NCBI RefSeq assembly: GCF_018137965.1
Contig: NZ_CP073100.1
Span: 3,483,754 to 3,547,753 of the forward strand
DNA: 64,000 nucleotides
Direction: 5' to 3'
From: Luteolibacter ambystomatis
GTDB lineage: Bacteria > Verrucomicrobiota > Verrucomicrobiia > Verrucomicrobiales > Akkermansiaceae
Part shown: positions 26,643 to 34,206 of the stretch, in pieces
Position numbering within the stretch: position 1 is the stretch's first letter
How the letters are laid out: every line of letters starts with the position of its first letter
Notes under the pieces: model-generated
Seen by the model: only the letters and a program-made list of their open reading frames with translations
The model's database searches: none
Told to the model about the DNA's origin: nothing
Position numbers and translations under genes: made by a program

Positions 26643-28073
26643 TTACTCCGCTTCCTTGCCAGCCAGCACTTCTTCCGGTTCGGAGGCTTCGGACTCGTCG
26701 CTCGATTCCGGCAGCTTGCGGAAGTGGACCTGGCCCACGCGGCGGCCGTCGGTGCTGGTCACCTTCGCCTCATAGCCGAGGATCTCGATCGTCTCGCCGG
26801 GCTCCGGGAAGCGGCCGAGCTGCTGGGTGATGTAGCCGCCCACGGTGGTGACCTCGCCGCTTTCCAGATAGAGTTCCTCCACGTAGCCGCTGAGGTCGTT
26901 GAGGGTCATCGTGCCTTCGATGACGAATTCATCGTCATTGATGCGGTTGAACGAGGAACGTTCGTTGTCGAACTCGTCCTGGATGTCGCCCACCAGCTCC
27001 TCGATCACATTGTCGAGGAACACGATGCCAACGGGTGTGCCGAACTCGTCCACGACCATTGCCAGATGCGCGTGCTCACGCAGGAAGAACTTGAGCAGCG
27101 TGTCGAGCGGCATGGTGTCCGGCACGATCTTCAGCTCGCGCTTGATCCGCATCAGATCCGGATCCGGCTGGCTGACCAGCTTGAGCAGGTCCTTGATATG
27201 GATCAGGCCGATGGCGTGGTCGAGGTGGCCCTTGATCAGCGGGAAACGGGTGTGCTTGCTGCGCTGGGCGATTTCCAGCGCTTTCTCGAAGGGCTGGTCG
27301 GCATCGAGCGCCACCACGCGGGCGCGCGGCGTCATCACGTCGCGGACCCAGAGTTCGTTCAGCTCCAGCGCGTTGATCAGGATCTCGCGCTCGGTTTCGG
27401 TCACTTCCTGGGCGCGCTCGCTCTCGGCGAAGAGCAGCGCCAGCTCGGCCGCGGAGTGGACATGCTCGCCCTCGCTGACCGGATCGATGCGGAAGATCAC
27501 CTTCAGCAGCCAGTTCGCAGTGCCGTTGAGCATCGCGATACCCCATTTGAAGGTCTTGTAAAACACATGCAGCGGCGCGGCCAGCAACAAGGTGGTGACG
27601 ACCGCCTTGCGGATGGCGATGGATTTCGGCAGCAGCTCGCCGATCACCACGTGCAGGAAGGTGAAGGAGCCGATCGCCAGGATGAAGGAAATGATCGAGC
27701 CCACCTTCGCGGGCACGCCAATCATCAACAACAGCGGATTGACCAGCGCCTCAACGAACGGCTCACCAAGGAAACCGAGCGCCAGCGAGGCGATGGTGAT
27801 GCCGAGCTGGGTGGCGGAAAGGTAGCCATCGAGATGCCCCACCACATGCTGGGCGGTGCTCATGCGGGTCGGCCTGTCCTTGTTGCCGGTCTCCAGCTGG
27901 CTCGGACGGACCTTCACGATCGCGAATTCCGAAGCCACGAAGAAGGCGTTCAGCAGCAGGAAGAAGACGATGCCCAGCAGGTAGAGCAGGCAGACGCCGA
28001 GCGATGGCAGCTCATGAGGCGCTTCGTGCCCGCCTTCCACGGCGAGCAGGGTGATGAGGGAGAAAATGGACAT
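26643..28073 (-). CDS. CNNM/CorC-family transporter (DUF21, CBS pair, CorC/HlyC domain)
   Basis: This 476-residue membrane protein has the CNNM order: a DUF21 membrane domain with about four segments in residues 20-170 (LLNAFFVASEFAIVKVR is its signature), a CBS pair from about 215 (VRDVMTPRARVVALDADQPF ... GLIHIKDLL), and a C-terminal CorC/HlyC domain (GYITQQLGRFPEPGETIEI). Such proteins are linked to magnesium or cobalt export and were once called hemolysins. The tail after residue 450 is acidic. It is followed upstream by fmdB on the same strand, 9 bases apart, so the two share a transcript. Confidence 0.9.
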   Translation of the reverse strand: MSIFSLITLLAVEGGHEAPHELPSLGVCLLYLLGIVFFLLLNAFFVASEFAIVKVRPSQLETGNKDRPTRMSTAQHVVGHLDGYLSATQLGITIASLALGFLGEPFVEALVNPLLLMIGVPAKVGSIISFILAIGSFTFLHVVIGELLPKSIAIRKAVVTTLLLAAPLHVFYKTFKWGIAMLNGTANWLLKVIFRIDPVSEGEHVHSAAELALLFAESERAQEVTETEREILINALELNELWVRDVMTPRARVVALDADQPFEKALEIAQRSKHTRFPLIKGHLDHAIGLIHIKDLLKLVSQPDPDLMRIKRELKIVPDTMPLDTLLKFFLREHAHLAMVVDEFGTPVGIVFLDNVIEELVGDIQDEFDNERSSFNRINDDEFVIEGTMTLNDLSGYVEELYLESGEVTTVGGYITQQLGRFPEPGETIEILGYEAKVTSTDGRRVGQVHFRKLPESSDESEASEPEEVLAGKEAE

Positions 28074-28082
28074 CGCAGGAGT

Positions 28083-28343
28083 TCAGAGTTTCTCGTAGAC
28101 GCCTTTGTCGCGTCTTTCGAGGACGGTGAATCCCGCGGCCTTGGCATCGCTGATGGACAGCGGCTTGGCGATTTTGGGAGTATTGACCCGGGAGATGACT
28201 TTCTTCACCGGGTGCTTGCACAACGGACACTTCTCCAGCGGCGCGCGGTCTACAGGGCGGCGCAGCTCGAACCCTCGGGCGCAGATGCGGCACGATCGTT
28301 CGGGATCCTCAGGAGCTTCTGAAACGTATTCGTAGATGGGCAT
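28083..28343 (-). CDS. FmdB-family zinc ribbon protein
   Basis: An 86-residue protein starting MPIYEYV, with the paired cysteines CRIC and CPLC of the FmdB zinc ribbon (CxxC-CxxC). The C-terminal half (SISDAKAAGFTVLERRDKGVYEKL) is longer than the minimal ribbon and is seen in verrucomicrobial versions. The function is unknown, often called a putative regulatory protein. The ATG at 28343 directly follows the T-tract of the rpsN terminator hairpin and has no ribosome-binding sequence, which is odd for a gene in tandem. It is 9 bases upstream of the CorC-like gene. Confidence 0.85.
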   Translation of the reverse strand: MPIYEYVSEAPEDPERSCRICARGFELRRPVDRAPLEKCPLCKHPVKKVISRVNTPKIAKPLSISDAKAAGFTVLERRDKGVYEKL

Positions 28344-28344
28344 G

Positions 28345-28381
28345 AAAAAGACCCGGGAGCGGGTAGTTTCCGTCCCGGGTC
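28345..28381 (-). terminator. Rho-independent terminator after rpsN
   Basis: On the minus strand a 9-base stem (GACCCGGGA / TCCCGGGTC) is followed by T5, immediately before the fmdB start codon. It should end most rpsN transcripts. Confidence 0.8.
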
Positions 28382-28406
28382 GAAATGTAGCGCGTGTCGT
28401 GCCAGC

Positions 28407-28676
28407 TTACCAGCTCGACTTGGTCACGCCCGGAATCATACCGGCGCTGGCAAGTTCGCGGAAGCTGATACGGGAAAGCTTGAAGCGGCGCAGGAAGGCG
28501 CGGCGGCGGCCGCTGAATTCGCAGCGGTTCACCAAGCGCGTCGGGCTGGCGTCGCGGGGAAGCAGGGTCAGACCCACGTAGTCCTTCTCCTCCTTCAGTT
28601 TCTGACGGAGGTCGGCATACTTGGCGACAGTTTGTGCCTTGCGTTCGTTGCGTGCGATCCAGCTCTTCTTAGCCAT
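28407..28676 (-). CDS. rpsN: 30S ribosomal protein S14
   Basis: The ATG at 28676 gives the 89-residue S14 of the small ribosomal subunit ([15 protein letters not shown] ... [16 protein letters not shown]). The zinc-binding cysteine pairs of the short S14 form are absent, so this is the zinc-independent type. The C-terminus [11 protein letters not shown] is the conserved S14 end. It is not in a ribosomal operon here: it stands alone before fmdB, separated by a terminator, as for relocated rpsN copies. The 225 bases upstream to the divergent FGE-like gene contain no recognised element. Confidence 0.96.
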   Translation of the reverse strand: MAKKSWIARNERKAQTVAKYADLRQKLKEEKDYVGLTLLPRDASPTRLVNRCEFSGRRRAFLRRFKLSRISFRELASAGMIPGVTKSSW

Positions 28677-28901
28677 AATTCGGGGCGCGGTGAATACCCC
28701 ATCCACAGGGGGAGGCAAGCCCAAACTTCCTATTTTCCGGCATTTTCTCCAAAATGAGTCGCCGCAGCGGGGATCGGGTGGCGGATTTTTTCAAAATCCC
28801 GGCCGCCCGCAAGCCGGGGTTGCAGGCGGAATGCGGATGGAAAATCGGGTTCAAATGGGAATTGTGGGAATCCACCCCGCTTCCCTACCCTGCGGACACA
28901 C

Positions 28902-30392
28902 ATGCAACGATCGTGGCTCGTCGGAATGCCGGTCTGGGTGGCTGCCTGCCTGGCCACCGCGAATGAAACCAAGACGCTTGATCTGGGCGGCGGCGTCACT
29001 CTGGAGGTGGTGCGGGTGGAGGCCGGAACTTTCACCCAAGGGTCCCCAGACACGGAGGAAGGCCGCGCAGCGGATGAAAGCCAGCGCCAGGTAACGATCA
29101 GCCAGCCGTTCTGGATCGGCAGGAGCTCCGTCACCGTCGGCCAATGGAAGCGCTTCATCTCCGAAACCGGCTACCGGACCGAGGCGGAGACCGGCACCAG
29201 CGGTGGCTTTGGATGGAATGGCAAGGAACTCGTCCAGCAGAAGCAGTTCACGTGGAAGTCTCCGGGCTTCGGCCAATCGCCGGACGATCCGGTGTGTCTC
29301 ATCACTTTTCCGGATGCCTCGGAGTTCTGTAGCTGGCTGTCGAAAAAGGGGGCTCTCCGCATCACGCTGCCGACCGAAGCCCAATGGGAATATGCCTGCC
29401 GTGCTGGCAGCACCGCCGCGTGGCACGACGGCACCTCCACCCTCGCCGCCGCCGGAGTGAAAACCGATCTGACCTGGCACAAAGGCAACTCGAACAACAG
29501 CACCCACGCCACCGCCTCCACCGCCTCGAACCTGTGGGGCATCCGCATCGGCGGGAATGTCTCGGAATGGTGCCTCGACTGGTATGCGCCTTACACGGCG
29601 GGCCCTGTCACCGATCCCCTCCAAACCAACCAGAACCTCTCCGACAAGCCGCGCCGCGTGCTCCGCGGTGGCTCGTGGATCCGTGACCTGAAAAACACCC
29701 GCAGCGCGGCCCGCTACCGCGCCGATCCGCGCAGCCGCAATGCCGATATCGGTTTCCGCATCGCCGCGCCGTATCAGGTGATCGCGGAAGCTCCGACGCC
29801 CGCTCCATTGCCGGCCAAATCATCGCCTTCTTCCGCAGGCGCTCCTGATCCGGCTCCTTTGTCCGGCAGCACCGTCGCTTACTCCGGCCAATCCCCAGGT
29901 TTCAGCATCGGCGGACTCGCCTGCCTGTTGATCCCTCTTGGTGCGGTCGTCGCCATCGTGGTCGCGATCGTGAAAACCGCCTCCCGCAGGAGTGGTGGGA
30001 CGCCGCCCCCGTTCCCATCCAACAGCAACAATAGCTATCTCCCTCCCGCTCCGGCCGTGCAGCATCAGGTGCGCATGACCGAGGACGGCTTCTGGCTGCA
30101 AACGGATGCGGCAGCGGGCACGCCGCTGGACGTGACCTACCGGCTCGCCGATGGCGTGGAACAACGCAGCCGCCTGACCTACCAGCCGGGACCGCAGGGA
30201 CATTTCGTCTTCACCGGACGCCGCCCGCTTTCCGTTTCGATCATGCCCATCGTGGCTGCCGCAGCGGCTTCCGCCATGGCCTCGCGGATGTTCAACCAGC
30301 CGCCGCCGATGCAACACAGCCCCCTGATGGATGATCGGGATGACGACTGGGCCCGCCCTGTTCCGCCGCCCCGCAATCCGGCTGCCTATTGA
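28902..30392 (+). CDS. Formylglycine-generating-enzyme-like (SUMF1) protein with membrane anchor
   Basis: The 496-residue protein begins with a short signal-like segment and then an FGE-sulfatase domain from about residue 25 to 290 (VEAGTFTQGSP, YACRAGSTAAWHDG, VSEWCLDWYAP, RVLRGGSW, GFRIA), the fold shared by sulfatase-activating enzymes and many non-enzymatic relatives. A proline-rich linker, one membrane segment (IGGLACLLIPLGAVVAIVVA, about 342-362) and a small C-terminal domain follow. The copper-binding cysteine pair of true FGE is not evident, so a binding or regulatory role is more likely. The next gene begins 13 bases downstream. Confidence 0.8.
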   Translation: MQRSWLVGMPVWVAACLATANETKTLDLGGGVTLEVVRVEAGTFTQGSPDTEEGRAADESQRQVTISQPFWIGRSSVTVGQWKRFISETGYRTEAETGTSGGFGWNGKELVQQKQFTWKSPGFGQSPDDPVCLITFPDASEFCSWLSKKGALRITLPTEAQWEYACRAGSTAAWHDGTSTLAAAGVKTDLTWHKGNSNNSTHATASTASNLWGIRIGGNVSEWCLDWYAPYTAGPVTDPLQTNQNLSDKPRRVLRGGSWIRDLKNTRSAARYRADPRSRNADIGFRIAAPYQVIAEAPTPAPLPAKSSPSSAGAPDPAPLSGSTVAYSGQSPGFSIGGLACLLIPLGAVVAIVVAIVKTASRRSGGTPPPFPSNSNNSYLPPAPAVQHQVRMTEDGFWLQTDAAAGTPLDVTYRLADGVEQRSRLTYQPGPQGHFVFTGRRPLSVSIMPIVAAAAASAMASRMFNQPPPMQHSPLMDDRDDDWARPVPPPRNPAAY

Positions 30393-30405
30393 TCGATCTG
30401 TTTTC

Positions 30406-31383
30406 ATGTCCACGCTCAAGGTTTTCACCGATATCCAGGCCTCCGCCGGACTCCTCGATTGGCTGCGCAACGAGATCGCGCCGCATGAACTTCTGCTTCC
30501 CGCCAAACGCGCGGCCTCGGTACTGGTCGAGCAGGCCTCCGATCCATTGATTGCGGAAGCGGACATCGCTTTCGGCCAACCGGATGTCGCCAGCGTGTTG
30601 AACGCTCCGCGCTTGAGGTGGCTCCAGGTCAGCTCCGCGGGATTCACGCGATATGACACGCCTGGGTTCCGCAAAGCCGCGAAAGCCCGCGGACTGGTGG
30701 TGACGAACAGTTCCCATGTCTACGATCAGGCGTGCGCCGAGCATGTCTTCGCCTTCATGCTCGCACAGGCCCGGCAACTACCGCGTTCACTCAAAACCCG
30801 CTGCACAAACAGCGATCCCGCATGGACGATGCTGCGCGAAAGCAGCCGCCTGCTTCTCGGGCAATCGGTGTCGATCTACGGCTATGGTGCCATCGCCGAG
30901 CGGCTCGTTGGCATGCTCGCACCCTTCAACATGGAAATCACCGCCGTCCGTCGCCAACCGCGCGGAGACGAAGGCATCCGCATTGTCACACCGGATCAAG
31001 CGATCGCCGCTCTTGGAGAGGCGGATCACGTGATCAACATCCTGCCGGACAACGCGGACTCGCGCGGCTTTTTCAACGAAACGGTTTTCCGCGCGATGAA
31101 ATCGGGAAGTGTGTTCTACAACATCGGCCGCGGCACCACGGTGGATCAGGACGCGCTGGCCGACGCCCTGCAACACGGTCCTATCGAGGCCGCATGGCTC
31201 GATGTCACCGATCCGGAACCGCTGCCGGAAGGACATCGCCTGCTCGGTCTTCCAAATTGCCACATCACGCCGCATGTCGCCGGAGGGCAACGCGGAGAAA
31301 GCCGGGTGCTGGTGGCTCATTTCCTCGAGAACTTCCGCCGTCATCTGAACGACGGGGCGCTGCTCAACCGCGTGATCGGATGA
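30406..31383 (+). CDS. D-isomer specific 2-hydroxyacid dehydrogenase family protein
   Basis: From ATG 30406 the protein has 325 residues. It shows a Rossmann NAD-binding turn (VSIYGYGAIAERL), the LPDNADSRGFFNE segment, the catalytic-region signature GSVFYNIGRGTTVDQDAL, and near the C-terminus a histidine in CHITPHVAGG that acts as the general base in this family. It would reduce or oxidise a 2-hydroxyacid with NAD(P)H. The upstream-extended frame overlaps the preceding gene. Its stop overlaps the start of the glycosyltransferase gene (ATGA), hinting at a shared pathway, perhaps surface glycan precursors. Confidence 0.88.
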   Translation: MSTLKVFTDIQASAGLLDWLRNEIAPHELLLPAKRAASVLVEQASDPLIAEADIAFGQPDVASVLNAPRLRWLQVSSAGFTRYDTPGFRKAAKARGLVVTNSSHVYDQACAEHVFAFMLAQARQLPRSLKTRCTNSDPAWTMLRESSRLLLGQSVSIYGYGAIAERLVGMLAPFNMEITAVRRQPRGDEGIRIVTPDQAIAALGEADHVINILPDNADSRGFFNETVFRAMKSGSVFYNIGRGTTVDQDALADALQHGPIEAAWLDVTDPEPLPEGHRLLGLPNCHITPHVAGGQRGESRVLVAHFLENFRRHLNDGALLNRVIG

Positions 31384-33974
31384 GCGGAGTGCGTGCCTGG
31401 ATATTCGATGGCGATCCTCGGCGACCATGGCTGGCCGCACGTACGATCCGCAGCCTCCGCGCGGCGGGCATTCACGAAATCCACACCGCTCCTCCTGAAG
31501 AAGGCCCCGTGCTGATCGTCCGCGCGGGGACCTGGTTGACGCATCCGGAGTGGTTCATGCCACTGCCTGAAAACGCTCCGGTGGCCTTCGGGCTCCCGCC
31601 GTTCGATGCGAAGGATCATCCATGGCATGACCTGCAAGCAGCGCACGGCGGAGACATCCAAGCCGCCAACGGTCTCCCGCCCGTCATGTGCGAATGGCAT
31701 CCCACGCTCGCAACCGCCACGGCACGCATCGAGGAGAGAGACATCCCGCCCGGAACGCGGCTGGTGCATTTCCCTGCGTTGGATTTCGCCAGCGGCAATT
31801 CGCTGCGCGCTCTGGAAATCGTCACCAGCCTCCAGCATGGCGGAGCAGAGAAAATAGCTGCTGATCTCACCCGGCATCTTCCCGGCCATGGTGTGGATAC
31901 GATACTTGCCGTACTTGGCACGCCGCTGCGGCGGATGCTGGAGGACGCACCGCCTTTCATCGATCTCTCGCATGCCCGACGTCATGAACGCGCGGGCGAG
32001 GTGAAGAAGCTGGTCCTTGCCCACGGCATCGACGTCCTGCACCTGCATCTCACCAGCGCGGAAGATACCCGTGCGCTATCCACGCTTGGACTGCCTACCG
32101 CCGTGGCCCTTCACAATACTGCGCGCGGTTGGCCGGAAGACTGGCACACGCTGCGCAAGGAAGACGCCTCGCTGTTCATCGCCTGCTCGAATGCGGTTGC
32201 TCAGGAATCCCGTTATCGCTTGCCGGAAATTCCGGTGCGCACGGTGTGGAATGGCATCGAGCCGCTGCAGGAATCGCCGCGACCGGATGGCGAAGCATTC
32301 ACGCTGGTCGCAGTGGCGAATCCACGCCCCCAGAAACGGCTCGACCGCCTGCCTGCGATGCTGGCGGCCACGCGCACGGAACTGAAACGTCGCGGGCATT
32401 CCGGAGCCTTGAGACTCGTCATCGCGGGTGAAGCCCCGGAAAGCCATCCGAATGCGGTCGCGTGCCTGGAGGATCTGGAGATACAGGCTCAACTCCATGG
32501 CATCCGTTGGGAGTTCACCGGCGGCACACGGCCCGTGCCTGAGGTGCTCGCGGAAGCACATGCCTTCGTTTCCTACAGCGCGCACGAAGGGCTGAGCCTC
32601 GCGCATCTGGAGGCCCTCTCGGCGGGTTTGCCAGTGGTTGTCACGGCGGTCGGCGGCACGCCGGAAATCGCGGCGCGCTGCCCGGCGATGAAACTCATCG
32701 CACCGGAAGCCACGCCGGAGGAATTTGCCGCCGCGCTGGTGCCGGTATTGCTCGATCCTCCCGCATCCGGCCGCGACAGGGTCTTCCGCGATTTCAGCAC
32801 GGACCGCATGGCGGCAAGGACGGCACGCCTGCTCCGGCAATTAGCCTGCCGACGGGAGAAGCCCGGAGAAACGTTCTGGTTCGTCGCCAACAATCTCTCA
32901 GTCGGCGGTGCGCAATCTTCGCTGCGGCGTCTGATGGTGGAACTGCATCGCTGCGGCCACCGCGTGCGTCTTGCTCTGCTACAGGAATATCCCGATCACC
33001 CGACACCGGGACGCGAAGCTCTCGTAGCAGCGGGCATTGATGTGTTCGTTCCTCCACCTTTCGGACAAATCGATGCGATCGATTCCGCGGATCTCATTCT
33101 CGCGGAGATGACGGCCGACCCACCACGCACGGTCACGTTCTGGAATGCCATCACGGCTTCGAAGTTCCTGATCGCGGAAGGGCTGCCTTTCGCCCGGGTG
33201 GTGGATGTCAGCCCGGGGGAGATGTTCTTCGATTCGCTCGACCGCTGGCTGTTGCAGCGCCCCGCATCACTGCCGGTGTGCGAGCCTGCGGACTACGGAC
33301 GCGTGCTCGATGTGATGGTGGTGAAGTATCACGCCGAAGCGGAGCGCGCCGCCGCGCTCGGTGTGCCGGTGAAGGTGGTGCCGAATGGCATTCCGCTACA
33401 TGAGGTTCCGGCACGACGGCCTGCCGGTCCCGTGCTGGTCTTCGGCACGACGGCGCGCATCAGCCCGCAAAAACGCCTTGGTGATTTGCTTGATGCGTTT
33501 CGTGATGCCATCCCGGAACTCCCTACCTGCGTGTTGAAAATCGCCGGAGGAATCGAAACGGGGAGTGAGGAACATGCCGCCGAACTGAAAACCCGATCCG
33601 CAGACCTGCCGGTGGAATGGCTCGGGGATGTCCGCGATATCCCCACGTTCCATGCGGGTCTCGACGTTTTCGTGATGATCTCGAATCCAGCGGGATGTCC
33701 GAATGCCTCGCTCGAAGCACTCGCCTCGGGTCTGCCGGTGATCGCCACCGACATTGGCGGCGCCTCCGAGCAGGTCATCGACGGACAGACAGGCCGTTTG
33801 GTGCCGCCTTATGAACCGGAAGCTCTGGCGAAGGCGATGGTCGATCTGACGCGATCACCGGAAGAACGCGCGAGACTCGGTGCGAATGGCCGCCGCCATG
33901 TGGAGGAGCATTTCAGCCTCGAACGCATGACGGAGAATTGGCTCAAGGTTCTCACCCATCACATCGAATCCTGA
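31380..33974 (+). CDS. Tandem double glycosyltransferase (two GT4-like modules)
   Basis: The ATG at 31380 overlaps the previous stop and gives 864 residues; the frame is open from 30732 but inside the dehydrogenase gene. Two GT-B modules are fused. Module one covers about residues 140-480 (IVTSLQHGGAEKIAADL ... HEGLSLAHLEALSAGLPVV); module two about 495-860 (VANNLSVGGAQSSLRRL ... NPAGCPNASLEALASGLPVI). Each has a GGA start and an E-x7-E-like EALSAG/EALASG donor site. The first 130 residues are unassigned. It probably adds two sugars to a cell-surface glycan in the cytoplasm; donors are unknown. Confidence 0.85.
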   Translation: MSGVRAWIFDGDPRRPWLAARTIRSLRAAGIHEIHTAPPEEGPVLIVRAGTWLTHPEWFMPLPENAPVAFGLPPFDAKDHPWHDLQAAHGGDIQAANGLPPVMCEWHPTLATATARIEERDIPPGTRLVHFPALDFASGNSLRALEIVTSLQHGGAEKIAADLTRHLPGHGVDTILAVLGTPLRRMLEDAPPFIDLSHARRHERAGEVKKLVLAHGIDVLHLHLTSAEDTRALSTLGLPTAVALHNTARGWPEDWHTLRKEDASLFIACSNAVAQESRYRLPEIPVRTVWNGIEPLQESPRPDGEAFTLVAVANPRPQKRLDRLPAMLAATRTELKRRGHSGALRLVIAGEAPESHPNAVACLEDLEIQAQLHGIRWEFTGGTRPVPEVLAEAHAFVSYSAHEGLSLAHLEALSAGLPVVVTAVGGTPEIAARCPAMKLIAPEATPEEFAAALVPVLLDPPASGRDRVFRDFSTDRMAARTARLLRQLACRREKPGETFWFVANNLSVGGAQSSLRRLMVELHRCGHRVRLALLQEYPDHPTPGREALVAAGIDVFVPPPFGQIDAIDSADLILAEMTADPPRTVTFWNAITASKFLIAEGLPFARVVDVSPGEMFFDSLDRWLLQRPASLPVCEPADYGRVLDVMVVKYHAEAERAAALGVPVKVVPNGIPLHEVPARRPAGPVLVFGTTARISPQKRLGDLLDAFRDAIPELPTCVLKIAGGIETGSEEHAAELKTRSADLPVEWLGDVRDIPTFHAGLDVFVMISNPAGCPNASLEALASGLPVIATDIGGASEQVIDGQTGRLVPPYEPEALAKAMVDLTRSPEERARLGANGRRHVEEHFSLERMTENWLKVLTHHIES

Positions 33975-33989
33975 TCGCTCTCTTGAGGA

Positions 33990-34194
33990 CCAAAGGTCCG
34001 CCCCATACCAGCCCAGCCCGCAAGGGCTGGGTGGGCATGACTCCCATGATGGAGGGCTGAAAGCCCGATCGATGTGGAGAAGACTACGATGCTCACTCCC
34101 CGAACGAAAAATGGATCGGGCCTTCAGCCCTCCAAACAAACACCGGACCCAACCTGGGCCTTGCGACCCAGGCTGGTATGGAGCGCGCCTTTGG
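33990..34194. repeat. 205-base nested palindromic element (MITE- or REP-like)
   Basis: The outer arms 33990-34013 (CCAAAGG..CGC..CCATACCAGCC) and 34171-34194 are inverted copies with 3 mismatches in 24. Inner arms GGAGGGCTGAAAGCCCGATC (34051-34070) and 34114-34133 match inversely with 1 mismatch in 20. Two small hairpins sit inside each shoulder (CCCAGCCC/GGGCTGGG at 34012-34031; CCTGGG/CCCAGG at 34153-34172). It fills the gap between convergent genes and has no coding content. Confidence 0.75.
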
Positions 34195-34206
34195 CGCTTT
34201 AGAGAT

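Noticed and set aside
30732-31379. N-terminal extension of the double glycosyltransferase.
   Set aside because: It lies fully inside the dehydrogenase gene in another frame and is arginine-rich without similarity; the ATGA overlap at 31380 is the natural start.
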